From contig ONKX01000057.1 of the NCBI GenBank assembly GCA_900318555.1, positions 1-33,145 of the forward strand: a stretch of 33,145 bases of DNA, written 5' to 3'. This DNA is from an uncultured Prevotellaceae bacterium. Lineage in GTDB: Bacteria; Bacteroidota; Bacteroidia; Bacteroidales; Bacteroidaceae. The notes under the pieces were generated by a model, which saw only the letters and a list, made by a program, of their open reading frames with translations, was not told the origin of the DNA and did no database searches. Below are positions 17,761 to 24,069 of the stretch, in pieces. The translations under genes were made by a program, and so were the position numbers. The first letter of the stretch is position 1; each line of letters starts with the position of its first letter.

Positions 17761-19161
17761 TTACTGTCCTAATTTTAAATTAAAGTAGCTCTTCAACACT
17801 TCGTGGGCATCGGCATCGGCAATGAGTGCATAGATGGGAATCAGCGCCATGTCAACCATCACGGCACGGGTGGGAGTACAGCTGTTCTGCCAAGCAGTGA
17901 CTTCACTGTCAAGCAGTACGCCGCCTGTGACAAGGATACACACCTGGCTCACATCGCCGCCACGCACCTTGACAGTCGCCGTCGTCTTACTCATCAATTC
18001 CTTGCCTTCTTTGGACACGCTAATGTCAATCATTCCCGCACCGCCAACATCCTTACCCTTTATCTTGGTCTGGAAGCTAGCCTCAAGGGCCACCTCGACG
18101 CTCAGCGTGTCACGGAGCAACGTGCTGTCAACGCTGATCTGATAGTCGAGCACTGTGCCCATCGCCGATTTGCTGATGAAGCAAGGACCGATCTCATCCA
18201 GGAACGCGCTGCAGATGTCATACTGCTTCGTCTGATTACCTTTCGCAGCAGCAATGTCCTCGGCAAATTTCTCCTGAACGGAGAGGAAACCCGGCGACAG
18301 CAGCTTCTGCTTCTCCTCACGCGTGGTGGCCTTTTCCAACAGGGCCATGACGTTCATATAATGAATCTCGCGCGTGAACTGAGTATTTTTCAGACGCTTG
18401 AGGGCGTACTTGTTCTTTGACTTCTCCTGATGACCTTTTCCTACACCAACATCAACACCGCCGCTACCACTGCCCTTGCTCTTCACCGAACCAAAGTTCA
18501 TGCTGGCCGAAGCGTTGACAGTAAGGCCTTTGATAAGCTCCTCCTCACTGTCTGCTGTGAGAAACTCTTGGGCGGTCTGCGGGAATATGTCATCGGAAAT
18601 CAGCCTGACACCAGTGGCTTGCTGGATGCTGTCGAGCGTGACAAGGTTGAACAACTGGATCAGGGCACCGTCGCAATAATCGCCACCGGGCATATAGCTA
18701 TAACCGGCACCTTTATTGGCGGAGAACACCGTCGAGACGGAGTCTAGCGTAGGATTGCTCGACTGGACGATGGACATATTATACTGGCTCTCTCCACCAG
18801 CTCGCGTGGCAGCCTCCTGGGTCGTGAGCGTCAGCACATTCTCGCGCATTGCTCCCCAGTTCTCACCCACCTGAACGAGAGCTGTAGTAGGACCTTCGCC
18901 AACCGACGGATAGACATTCGCCAAACCTTTCGAAGTTGCTACAGACCACTTGCCCGGCACGTTGATGAAGGCTGTATACTCCCCATAGGAGGCGCCTGTA
19001 TTCATGACGCCTTGCCCGGAAGTCCCGAGAATAGCAAACGGAGCATTGCTCTCGTTGCTAGTCCCCTCATTGCCTATCATATCCTCGCTGCTGGAGCATG
19101 CCACCGCCAAAGCTGCAGCAAGCAACAGCACCGGGTAAGATATGTTTCTGTTCATATTCAT
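17761..19161 (-). CDS. MACPF-domain lipoprotein 2 with BACON-like N-terminal domain (466 aa)
   Basis: The signal MNMNRNISYPVLLLAAALAVAC ends in the lipobox AVAC. Residues of about 40-120 form a BACON-like beta domain (INVPGKWSVAT..., then GENWGAMRENVLTLTT), a fold usually placed before catalytic or binding domains in Bacteroidetes surface proteins. The MACPF domain follows from the GAGYSYMPGG motif. It has a Gly/Ser/Lys-rich first hairpin (GSGSGGVDVGVGKG), KRLKNTQFTREIHYMN, a degenerate signature IGPCFISKSAMG (Gly at 325, Pro-Cys replacing Thr-His) and RGGD. The ATG overlaps the upstream TGA as ATGA, which suggests coupled translation with MACPF 1. I infer an outer-membrane-anchored subunit. 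Confidence 0.85.
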   Translation of the reverse strand: MNMNRNISYPVLLLAAALAVACSSSEDMIGNEGTSNESNAPFAILGTSGQGVMNTGASYGEYTAFINVPGKWSVATSKGLANVYPSVGEGPTTALVQVGENWGAMRENVLTLTTQEAATRAGGESQYNMSIVQSSNPTLDSVSTVFSANKGAGYSYMPGGDYCDGALIQLFNLVTLDSIQQATGVRLISDDIFPQTAQEFLTADSEEELIKGLTVNASASMNFGSVKSKGSGSGGVDVGVGKGHQEKSKNKYALKRLKNTQFTREIHYMNVMALLEKATTREEKQKLLSPGFLSVQEKFAEDIAAAKGNQTKQYDICSAFLDEIGPCFISKSAMGTVLDYQISVDSTLLRDTLSVEVALEASFQTKIKGKDVGGAGMIDISVSKEGKELMSKTTATVKVRGGDVSQVCILVTGGVLLDSEVTAWQNSCTPTRAVMVDMALIPIYALIADADAHEVLKSYFNLKLGQ

Positions 19162-20645
19162 TTAAGGTCGCTTAAGTCTATCGTAAGCTCATTCCCGTAT
19201 TTGCTCTCGTCTAGAGAGAAACTCTTGTCAATATATTCTACAAGATATTCGCGCGCTTTAGCCTCGTCACTTTCGGCCACAGAACCATCGAAGATGTCGT
19301 AGATAGGATGTACCTGCATGCCCACCATGGCAGCCTTCTCAGGCTCTGCGCCGAGCATCCACTGGGCCAGGTCGGTACAATTGAGTGAGCCGCCAGTGGC
19401 CAGGATGTTAACCAACTGGACATCATTGCCGCGAGCCTTAACCTTTGCCCTGGTAGAGGAGGCTGCGTTGAATTGGGCATCGGTCACCTGAACATTGCCG
19501 CTGAAGAAGAAATTCTTCAGTTTGGTGCTATCCTTCATCTGCTCAAGAATCTTAGCCTTGGTGACAGAATCGACACCAGTTGTATCCTTAATTTGCTGCT
19601 GCCACTTGAAGTCGAGAGCGGCCTTCACATCAGTGCTCTTAACAACCTTCGAAGAGTCAACAGTCATACGGTAGTTAAGCTCGCAGCCTAAAAGACATTT
19701 TGTAATGAAATGGGTACCTACGATTCTGAAGAACTCGTCGGCTGCAGCCTTCTTCTTGGTTGAATCCTCTCCGGCTGCTTTAAACTGACTGATGAAGAGT
19801 TTCTTGTAATACTTGTAGCCCTCACTGTAGTTAGCGTCGTTAAACCAAGCCTTTTCCCAAGCAAGCTCACGACTGTACATCGAACGTGTCAGCGACTTTT
19901 GTACGACAGTATGTCCAGTATGCGATACGCGGTTTACGTTCACGTCACCAGACAAGCCCAACTTGACAGATCCGAAGTTTCCGCCAGGATTGCCTTTCAC
20001 GGCAACCAGTTTGTCCATCATACTGTCGCTGGTGTGATAGAAGTACTCCTCCTTGGTCTCTGGTGCAAAGTCGTGCTTGACAAGCGAATCAATCTCGTTC
20101 ATGGCCTCCATTCTGAAAATCTGAATGCCAGTACACAGTTCTGCAACAGGACTCTTCGTCCTCTGGTAACCGTAGCCGACAAAGACATTGGAGTTTACAA
20201 CCTTTTTGAATCTTTCAATGCTTGTAAGTGCATCCTGAGTCACCGTCTGCGTACCATCGCCGGCACGGGTGAATGCTCCGTCTTTGCTGAGGAACTTCAC
20301 GTTGTAAGACAACTGACGGTTCTCTGCCCAGTTGTTACCGATCAGCACCGGAACGCGGGCACTGCCTTCACCGTACATCTTGGTAGGAGTGAACTCCATG
20401 TTGTCAGCGGTCTCAATATACCAAAGGCCATCGGTCTTGATATTCAGATAATACGTGCCTTGGTCAGCAGACACACTTGAGATTGCCTGACCACTTGCAT
20501 CGGTCAGCACAGAAGAATACATGGGGATGTCAAAATTAAGCTCGTTAATACCGGACTCACCCTCAGCAAGGTTAGCGTCTGAACAAGCGGTAAAGGCTGC
20601 TAAAGCCATTACAGCTATAAAGAATTGTTTCGTCATTTTTTTCAT
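19158..20645 (-). CDS. MACPF-domain lipoprotein 1 with BACON-like N-terminal domain (495 aa)
   Basis: First gene of the MACPF train, about 83 bases downstream of the predicted transcription start. The signal MKKMTKQFFIAVMALAAFTAC ends in the lipobox FTAC. A BACON-like domain covers about residues 30-125 (IKTDGLWYIET..., GNNWAENRQLSY). The MACPF domain follows from GYGYQ, with MYSRELAWEKAW in the middle and an intact signature VGTHFITKCLLG (Gly at 310, His at 312). RGND and the closing W...P...HPIYDIF segment follow. A Gly/Val stretch (GNFGSVKLGLSGDVNV) sits where the first membrane hairpin is expected. With MACPF 2 it forms an ATGA-coupled pair of the same domain plan. I infer a pore-forming subunit exposed at the cell surface. 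Confidence 0.87.
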   Translation of the reverse strand: MKKMTKQFFIAVMALAAFTACSDANLAEGESGINELNFDIPMYSSVLTDASGQAISSVSADQGTYYLNIKTDGLWYIETADNMEFTPTKMYGEGSARVPVLIGNNWAENRQLSYNVKFLSKDGAFTRAGDGTQTVTQDALTSIERFKKVVNSNVFVGYGYQRTKSPVAELCTGIQIFRMEAMNEIDSLVKHDFAPETKEEYFYHTSDSMMDKLVAVKGNPGGNFGSVKLGLSGDVNVNRVSHTGHTVVQKSLTRSMYSRELAWEKAWFNDANYSEGYKYYKKLFISQFKAAGEDSTKKKAAADEFFRIVGTHFITKCLLGCELNYRMTVDSSKVVKSTDVKAALDFKWQQQIKDTTGVDSVTKAKILEQMKDSTKLKNFFFSGNVQVTDAQFNAASSTRAKVKARGNDVQLVNILATGGSLNCTDLAQWMLGAEPEKAAMVGMQVHPIYDIFDGSVAESDEAKAREYLVEYIDKSFSLDESKYGNELTIDLSDLK

Positions 20646-20734
20646 AATCTTTTTATTTTTGGGTTAGTTTAAAAAATTGTCTGACTTTTATCGTCACGGG
20701 TTAATAATCACCCTATAGTTTTATTGTTTGGATG

Positions 20735-20765
20735 CAAAGATAGCAAATTTTATCCCCAAAAACAA
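20735..20765 (-). promoter_or_regulatory. Promoter of the MACPF/GLUG gene train
   Basis: On the minus strand a -7 element TATCTTTG (20742-20735) matches TAnnTTTG exactly. It is preceded by TTG (20765-20763) at a 20-base spacing, which fits the Bacteroidetes housekeeping promoter form. The predicted start lies near 20728, leaving a leader of about 83 bases before the ATG at 20645. I saw no other equally good promoter within the train, though I did not score every site. Confidence 0.75.
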
Positions 20766-20838
20766 GTATCAAATGCAAAAAAGGTTATTTTTTGCTAATT
20801 TTAAAACAATTATTGCAGATTTTGAAAAAACAACGCCC

Positions 20839-20890
20839 CAAATGTTACAAATAATAAAGGTGTTTTATGCAAATGTTACAAATGGTAAAA
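20839..20890. promoter_or_regulatory. Direct repeat upstream of MACPF promoter, candidate regulator site
   Basis: CAAATGTTACAAAT occurs at 20839-20852 and again at 20870-20883, and both copies continue into TAAA after two differing bases. The 31-base centre spacing is close to three helical turns. The copies lie 75-125 bases upstream of the -33 element, where an activator could bind on one face of the DNA. Each copy has a TGTTACA core that is nearly self-complementary. Confidence 0.5.
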
Positions 20891-20891
20891 T

Positions 20892-21920
20892 TCAAGCAAT
20901 CGAGAGTGTGATGGTTGCCAAGTCGGCGGCATAGGCATTCATATCAAGGCATTGCGCACGGGTGATGCGTGCGGCAGCAGTTTCGGAGCTATAGTCAGCA
21001 TAGGGGGCCAATACCAACATAAAGCCCTCAGAACAGCCCGAGAGGTCTCTGCCGGAGGGATAGTTGAATTTGCCGTCCAGACTGCGGTTAACGATATGTA
21101 TCATGGGGAGCTTTTCCTGATAGCAAGCCTCATAGACGGCTTTCTCTGCCGGCGAGATAAAAGGCGAGATGAGCACCGTACCGCGATGGGCTTCTTCCAG
21201 GTATTTCTCCACCTCTTGCTGTATCTGCTCCTCTGTCAGATTGCGATGGCAGCGAACTTGGAGACGCTCGGGATATGTGACGAGGAACGTGTTGCCGACG
21301 GCGGTATAGCGATGGCCTTTCTTGCCAGCGGAGAAATCATAGACCTTGCGCAGTCGGTCTGGGAAATGCCACTTGAGCCAAAGACGGCGCGGGTTGTCAT
21401 TGAGATAGGCCACCCAGGTTTTCAGCTGGCCCTTGCGAAACAGGATGCGGTCATTAAAGCCGCGGGAGAAGAGGGGCGCTTTCGTCCCGTGCTCAGAACT
21501 TAAGTCCTTCGTTCCGTGCTCGGAACTTAAGTCCCGAGAGCTAAACGAAGCCCAGAGGGCGTGGGAGCAGGCGCTTTTCCAGGCGGCGACGATTTTACCC
21601 AGGGCGTAATCAGCGGGGAGGGTATCGCGGACATAGAGGATGCCGTGGAAATGGTCGGGCATGATTTGATAATGGAGCACTTGGATGCGGCAGCTGGTCT
21701 TCTTCGTGGTTTCGGCAGCCGTTTGGCGGAAGGCCTCCGTGACGTAGGCACCAAGAGGCGTCGGCTCGATGGCGGCAGTAGCGGCACTATCACCGACCAG
21801 CGTACCAAGAAGGCGCTGACGGCCTTCCGTCGTCACCGTAATCAGATAGATGCATGGCAAAGTGTAGTCATGATTCTCCATCCGCCGCAGACGGTTATGC
21901 TTGACGGGAGCTTTTTCCAT
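20892..21920 (-). CDS. REP-associated tyrosine transposase fused to DprA/LOG-like domain (342 aa)
   Basis: The N-terminal half is a Y1/HUH transposase of the RAYT type. It has an IYLITVTT strand, the metal-binding MPDHFHGILY motif (His 90 and His 92) and the downstream WVAYLNDNP helix that normally carries the catalytic Tyr. RAYTs process REP hairpins by single-strand cleavage. Between the HUH core and the Tyr helix is a 27-base in-frame repeat (21481-21535) encoding DLSSEHGTK twice. The last 120 or so residues (VLISPFISPAEKAVYEAC, PMIHIVNR, GFMLVLAPY, ITRAQCLDMN) look like a Rossmann-type DprA/LOG-like domain, from memory of similar fusions. The ATG overlaps the upstream membrane-protein gene by 26 bases. 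No terminal repeats flank it, so it is probably a domesticated single-copy gene. Confidence 0.75.
   Translation of the reverse strand: MEKAPVKHNRLRRMENHDYTLPCIYLITVTTEGRQRLLGTLVGDSAATAAIEPTPLGAYVTEAFRQTAAETTKKTSCRIQVLHYQIMPDHFHGILYVRDTLPADYALGKIVAAWKSACSHALWASFSSRDLSSEHGTKDLSSEHGTKAPLFSRGFNDRILFRKGQLKTWVAYLNDNPRRLWLKWHFPDRLRKVYDFSAGKKGHRYTAVGNTFLVTYPERLQVRCHRNLTEEQIQQEVEKYLEEAHRGTVLISPFISPAEKAVYEACYQEKLPMIHIVNRSLDGKFNYPSGRDLSGCSEGFMLVLAPYADYSSETAAARITRAQCLDMNAYAADLATITLSIA
21481..21535 (-). repeat. In-frame 27-base tandem repeat in RAYT gene
   Basis: Two 27-base units, each with a GAACTTAAGTC core next to a CGTGCTC block, lie in tandem and encode DLSSEHGTK twice. The CTTAAG centre is palindromic, so each unit can fold. 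The minus-strand string CACGGAACGAAG in one unit nearly equals CATGGAACGAAG in the hairpin element near 9340. Confidence 0.8.
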
Positions 21921-22905
21921 TGCTTTTCGTAAAGTTCAGGGCAAGCCAAGCGTAGATGCCAAGGGCGACAACGAGGAGTGTCTGGACGGTATGGACGATG
22001 AGGACGAAATAGAGTGCTTTTTCGTCGGCAACACCATAGAGGATGAGCATCGTCTTCACGGCAAAATGCCAAGGGCCGGCACCGTTAGGTGTAGGCACGA
22101 TGACCGCTATGGAGCCTACGATGAAGGTAACGAGGGCGCAACCTAAACCGAGGTCGGCGGTGAAGTCGAAGCAGAAGAACGTCAGGTAGTAGTGCAGGAA
22201 GTAGCTCACCCAGATGGCCAGCGTGAAGAAGACGAACAACGGGATGTTGCGTACGTCCTTCAGCGAGATGACGCCCTGCCAGATGCCTCGCAACGTCGCG
22301 CGTACCTTATCATATATAGACAGTTTTCGCAACAGGAAATGCAGCAGGATGAGGATTGCCACCGCGCAGATAGCCACCACCAGGTAGCCCGCCCACGAAA
22401 AGCCATGCAGAATGCTATGCAGATTGGTACCCGTCTTGCGGAAAAACATGCCGAAGGTGCTCATCTCCAGCAGCAGGACGATGGCCGTGATGCCCATCAC
22501 CAACAGCGAATCAATGGCTCGCTCGGTGACGACGGTGCCCAAAGCCTTGGGGAACGACACGTTGTCGTAGCGCTTCAGCACACCGCAGCGCGTGAACTCA
22601 CCCACGCGGGGGATGACTAGCGAGGCCGCATACGACAGGAAGATGCTATGGAGCAATACGGAAGTGCGCAGGCGCACACCGTTTCCATCCAATACCGGCT
22701 CTAGCGTCTGCCGCCAGCGCCATCCGCGGAACATCTGTGCCAGTATGCCAAGCGGGAACGACAGCAACATCCACGTCCAGTCCATCTCGTCCGTCATGAC
22801 GTGCAAGATGGTCTGCCAGTCCTCGCCGCGATACATCCAATAGAGGATGCCCGCGCCCAATACCAATGGCATCAGAATCTTCAATATGACACTTCTCGTC
22901 TTCAT
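21895..22905 (-). CDS. Lysylphosphatidylglycerol synthase TM-region (flippase-like, UPF0104) membrane protein
   Basis: I start it at ATG 22905 (MKTRSVILKILMPLVLGAG), which gives 336 residues; a TTG 42 bases upstream would put the promoter -7 inside the gene. About eight hydrophobic segments are visible, e.g. ILMPLVLGAGILYWMY, WMLLSFPLGILAQMF, LLVMGITAIVLLL, LVVAICAVAILILLHFLL and FVFFTLAIWVSYFLHYYL. The motifs PRVGEFTRCGVLKRY and PTPNGAGPWH match the conserved positions of the MprF/AglD-type transmembrane family. Members are lipid flippases or poorly defined envelope proteins; the substrate here cannot be read. The RAYT gene overlaps its last 26 bases, so both probably share a transcript. Confidence 0.8.
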   Translation of the reverse strand: MKTRSVILKILMPLVLGAGILYWMYRGEDWQTILHVMTDEMDWTWMLLSFPLGILAQMFRGWRWRQTLEPVLDGNGVRLRTSVLLHSIFLSYAASLVIPRVGEFTRCGVLKRYDNVSFPKALGTVVTERAIDSLLVMGITAIVLLLEMSTFGMFFRKTGTNLHSILHGFSWAGYLVVAICAVAILILLHFLLRKLSIYDKVRATLRGIWQGVISLKDVRNIPLFVFFTLAIWVSYFLHYYLTFFCFDFTADLGLGCALVTFIVGSIAVIVPTPNGAGPWHFAVKTMLILYGVADEKALYFVLIVHTVQTLLVVALGIYAWLALNFTKSNGKSSRQA

Positions 22906-22918
22906 TCCGCCTATCTTC

Positions 22919-22941
22919 GCGCTGTTTACAGCGCAAAAGTA
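22919..22941 (-). promoter_or_regulatory. Promoter -7 with overlapping palindrome, flippase gene
   Basis: TACTTTTG on the minus strand (22941-22934) matches TAnnTTTG; no clear TTTG is seen at 19-21 bases upstream. A perfect inverted repeat GCGCTGT-TT-ACAGCGC (22919-22934) starts at the last base of this element and covers the likely start site. It may be an operator or a hairpin at the 5' end of the mRNA. Confidence 0.5.
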
Positions 22942-23024
22942 CAACAATTTTGGGAATTATTGGCTTTTTCGCCTCACTTTTTTATATTTATTGTCTAAAT
23001 GATAGCACATTCCGCTTTTTTTCG

Positions 23025-23032
23025 TATCTTTG
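23025..23032 (+). promoter_or_regulatory. Promoter -7 element for the 242-aa gene
   Basis: TATCTTTG matches TAnnTTTG exactly, but no TTTG is seen at the expected -33 distance. It predicts a leader of about 175 bases before the ATG at 23214. Confidence 0.5.
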
Positions 23033-23038
23033 CACCGT

Positions 23039-23074
23039 CCTCCCTCCACCGATGCACCGACCTCCCTCCGCCGA
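23039..23074. repeat. GC-rich direct repeat at 5' end of leader
   Basis: CCTCCCTCCACCGA (23039-23052) and CCTCCCTCCGCCGA (23061-23074) differ by one base and are 22 bases apart. They begin at the predicted transcription start of the 242-residue gene. Confidence 0.7.
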
Positions 23075-23112
23075 AATATACCGAAACTCAATGGGAGAGG
23101 CCTCGGAGGAAA

Positions 23113-23156
23113 CCCAGAGCAACCCCAGAGCAACCTTAGGGCAACATGCTACCAAC
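23113..23156. repeat. 11-base tandem repeat in leader
   Basis: Three to four consecutive 11-base units: CCCAGAGCAAC twice, CTTAGGGCAAC, then the weaker ATGCTACCAAC. They lie in the untranslated leader about 60 bases before the ATG at 23214. The period is near one helical turn. Confidence 0.8.
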
Positions 23157-23213
23157 GACGGCACAAGAAGATAGGAAGAACGATACAATTTCGAACAACA
23201 AAATAAAGAGATT

Positions 23214-23942
23214 ATGGCAAAAGCAACAGGAACCGCTATGGATGGCTATGTTGGTCGTATAAATGGCGCAACAATCTACACGAGGGGCAAAGATACAATC
23301 ATACGTAAGACACATATCATTCAACCGCATCGGCTCTCGCGTACGCAATTGGTGCTGCGTGAGCGGATTGCTCACAACAACATCCTCTGGCGCAGACTCA
23401 AGGCCGCCCACCACACCCATTTCGAGTGTGGCGCGGATGCCTACCGCTGTTTTATGTCGGTCAACAGACTCTCGCCAACGATCTATCTCACCAAAGACAT
23501 GGTAAGCAACAATACCTCACTACTCCTGCCTGACATGGCTGTAAGTAACGGACCGCTGGCTCCCATCAGCTATCAGTTTGGCGAGGTGGAAGGACAACCG
23601 GCATTACTCACCGACCTTACGCCCAAGGACATCTGTAAGGGCGAATATCTGCTCTATGTCGTGCGACAGGAGGTCATACATAGGCAAGGCGAGGAAGACC
23701 TGCCACAAGTGCATATCTCCGTTGAGGTTGTTACGCCCTCCATCAGCAACGACGGCACGCTCGCACTCGTGGGTGACCGCTTCGGTGACCCGATGCTGGG
23801 CTTTGCTCTTGTACGTATTCAGAATGATCATGTTTCTTCCCAGCACATTATCACCCGTTGCAACTACTACGAACGCTATACCACCGAGGAAGCCTTACTG
23901 TCCGCCGCCGAAAGTTACGGCGGACTGACAGATAGAAAATAG
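23214..23942 (+). CDS. Bacteroidetes-type protein of unknown function (242 aa)
   Basis: The start ATGGCAAAAGCAACA follows an A-rich stretch, normal for this group. The protein has no signal peptide or membrane segment. The N-terminus (GYVGRINGATIYTRGKDTIIR, then a QLVLRERIAHNNILWRRLK helix) resembles small conserved Bacteroidetes proteins that I know only as unnamed or DUF families, such as the DUF6266 type; this match is from memory and weak. The C-terminal half is predicted to be beta-rich (LLYVVRQEVIH, VHISVEVVTP). It stands alone, with a long repeat-containing leader upstream and pepD on the same strand 127 bases downstream. No function is assigned. Confidence 0.7.
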   Translation: MAKATGTAMDGYVGRINGATIYTRGKDTIIRKTHIIQPHRLSRTQLVLRERIAHNNILWRRLKAAHHTHFECGADAYRCFMSVNRLSPTIYLTKDMVSNNTSLLLPDMAVSNGPLAPISYQFGEVEGQPALLTDLTPKDICKGEYLLYVVRQEVIHRQGEEDLPQVHISVEVVTPSISNDGTLALVGDRFGDPMLGFALVRIQNDHVSSQHIITRCNYYERYTTEEALLSAAESYGGLTDRK

Positions 23943-23980
23943 TCAAAGAGAGGGCGGAGAAAATATGTAGAATAGGCTTA

Positions 23981-24004
23981 GAAATGAGAATTTATTCTTA
24001 TTTC
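23981..24004 (+). terminator. Weak hairpin between 242-aa gene and pepD
   Basis: GAAATGAGAA (23981-23990) pairs with TTCTTATTTC (23995-24004), with one G-T pair and a 4-base loop. The stem is A/T rich and lacks a following T-run, so termination would be weak. It ends directly before the pepD promoter. Confidence 0.3.
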
Positions 24005-24005
24005 C

Positions 24006-24036
24006 TTCGTTAAATCGAAAAATTTTCGTACCTTCG
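24006..24036 (+). promoter_or_regulatory. pepD promoter
   Basis: TTCG (24006-24009), a 19-base gap and TACCTTCG (24029-24036) form a Bacteroidetes-type promoter with one mismatch in each element. The leader to the ATG at 24070 would be about 27 bases. Confidence 0.55.
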
Positions 24037-24069
24037 CAGGCGAAAGAAACCTTTAAACGAAAAAATACA

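Larger units (their letters stand above)
20646..20891. other. AT-rich intergenic region, MACPF promoter to RAYT stop
   Basis: This 246-base gap holds the leader and promoter of the MACPF train and the direct repeat at 20839-20890. A short plus-strand open frame crosses the promoter and has no coding support. No terminator for the RAYT gene was recognised. Confidence 0.7.
22906..23213. other. Divergent intergenic region
   Basis: This 308-base stretch separates the flippase gene from the 242-residue gene. It holds the two outward -7 elements, the palindrome at 22919-22934, the GC-rich direct repeat and the 11-base tandem repeat. No gene is supported in it. Confidence 0.7.

Noticed and set aside
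11217-20645. Calling the MACPF genes known BSAP antimicrobial toxins
   Set aside because: Only the domain class is shared. BSAPs are single genes, and without a search I cannot support orthology.
20728-20934. Short plus-strand frame between the MACPF promoter and the RAYT gene
   Set aside because: It runs across the promoter elements and AT-rich DNA and ends inside the RAYT gene; there is no ribosome-binding or conservation evidence.
20892-21920. RAYT gene considered as part of an IS200/IS605 insertion sequence
   Set aside because: No subterminal hairpins or second tnpB-like gene were seen at its borders, it overlaps the flippase gene, and it has a C-terminal fusion.
22906-22947. TTG start of the flippase at 22947
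   Set aside because: It would place the -7 promoter element and palindrome inside the gene and precede the signal-like first helix with an unlikely sequence.
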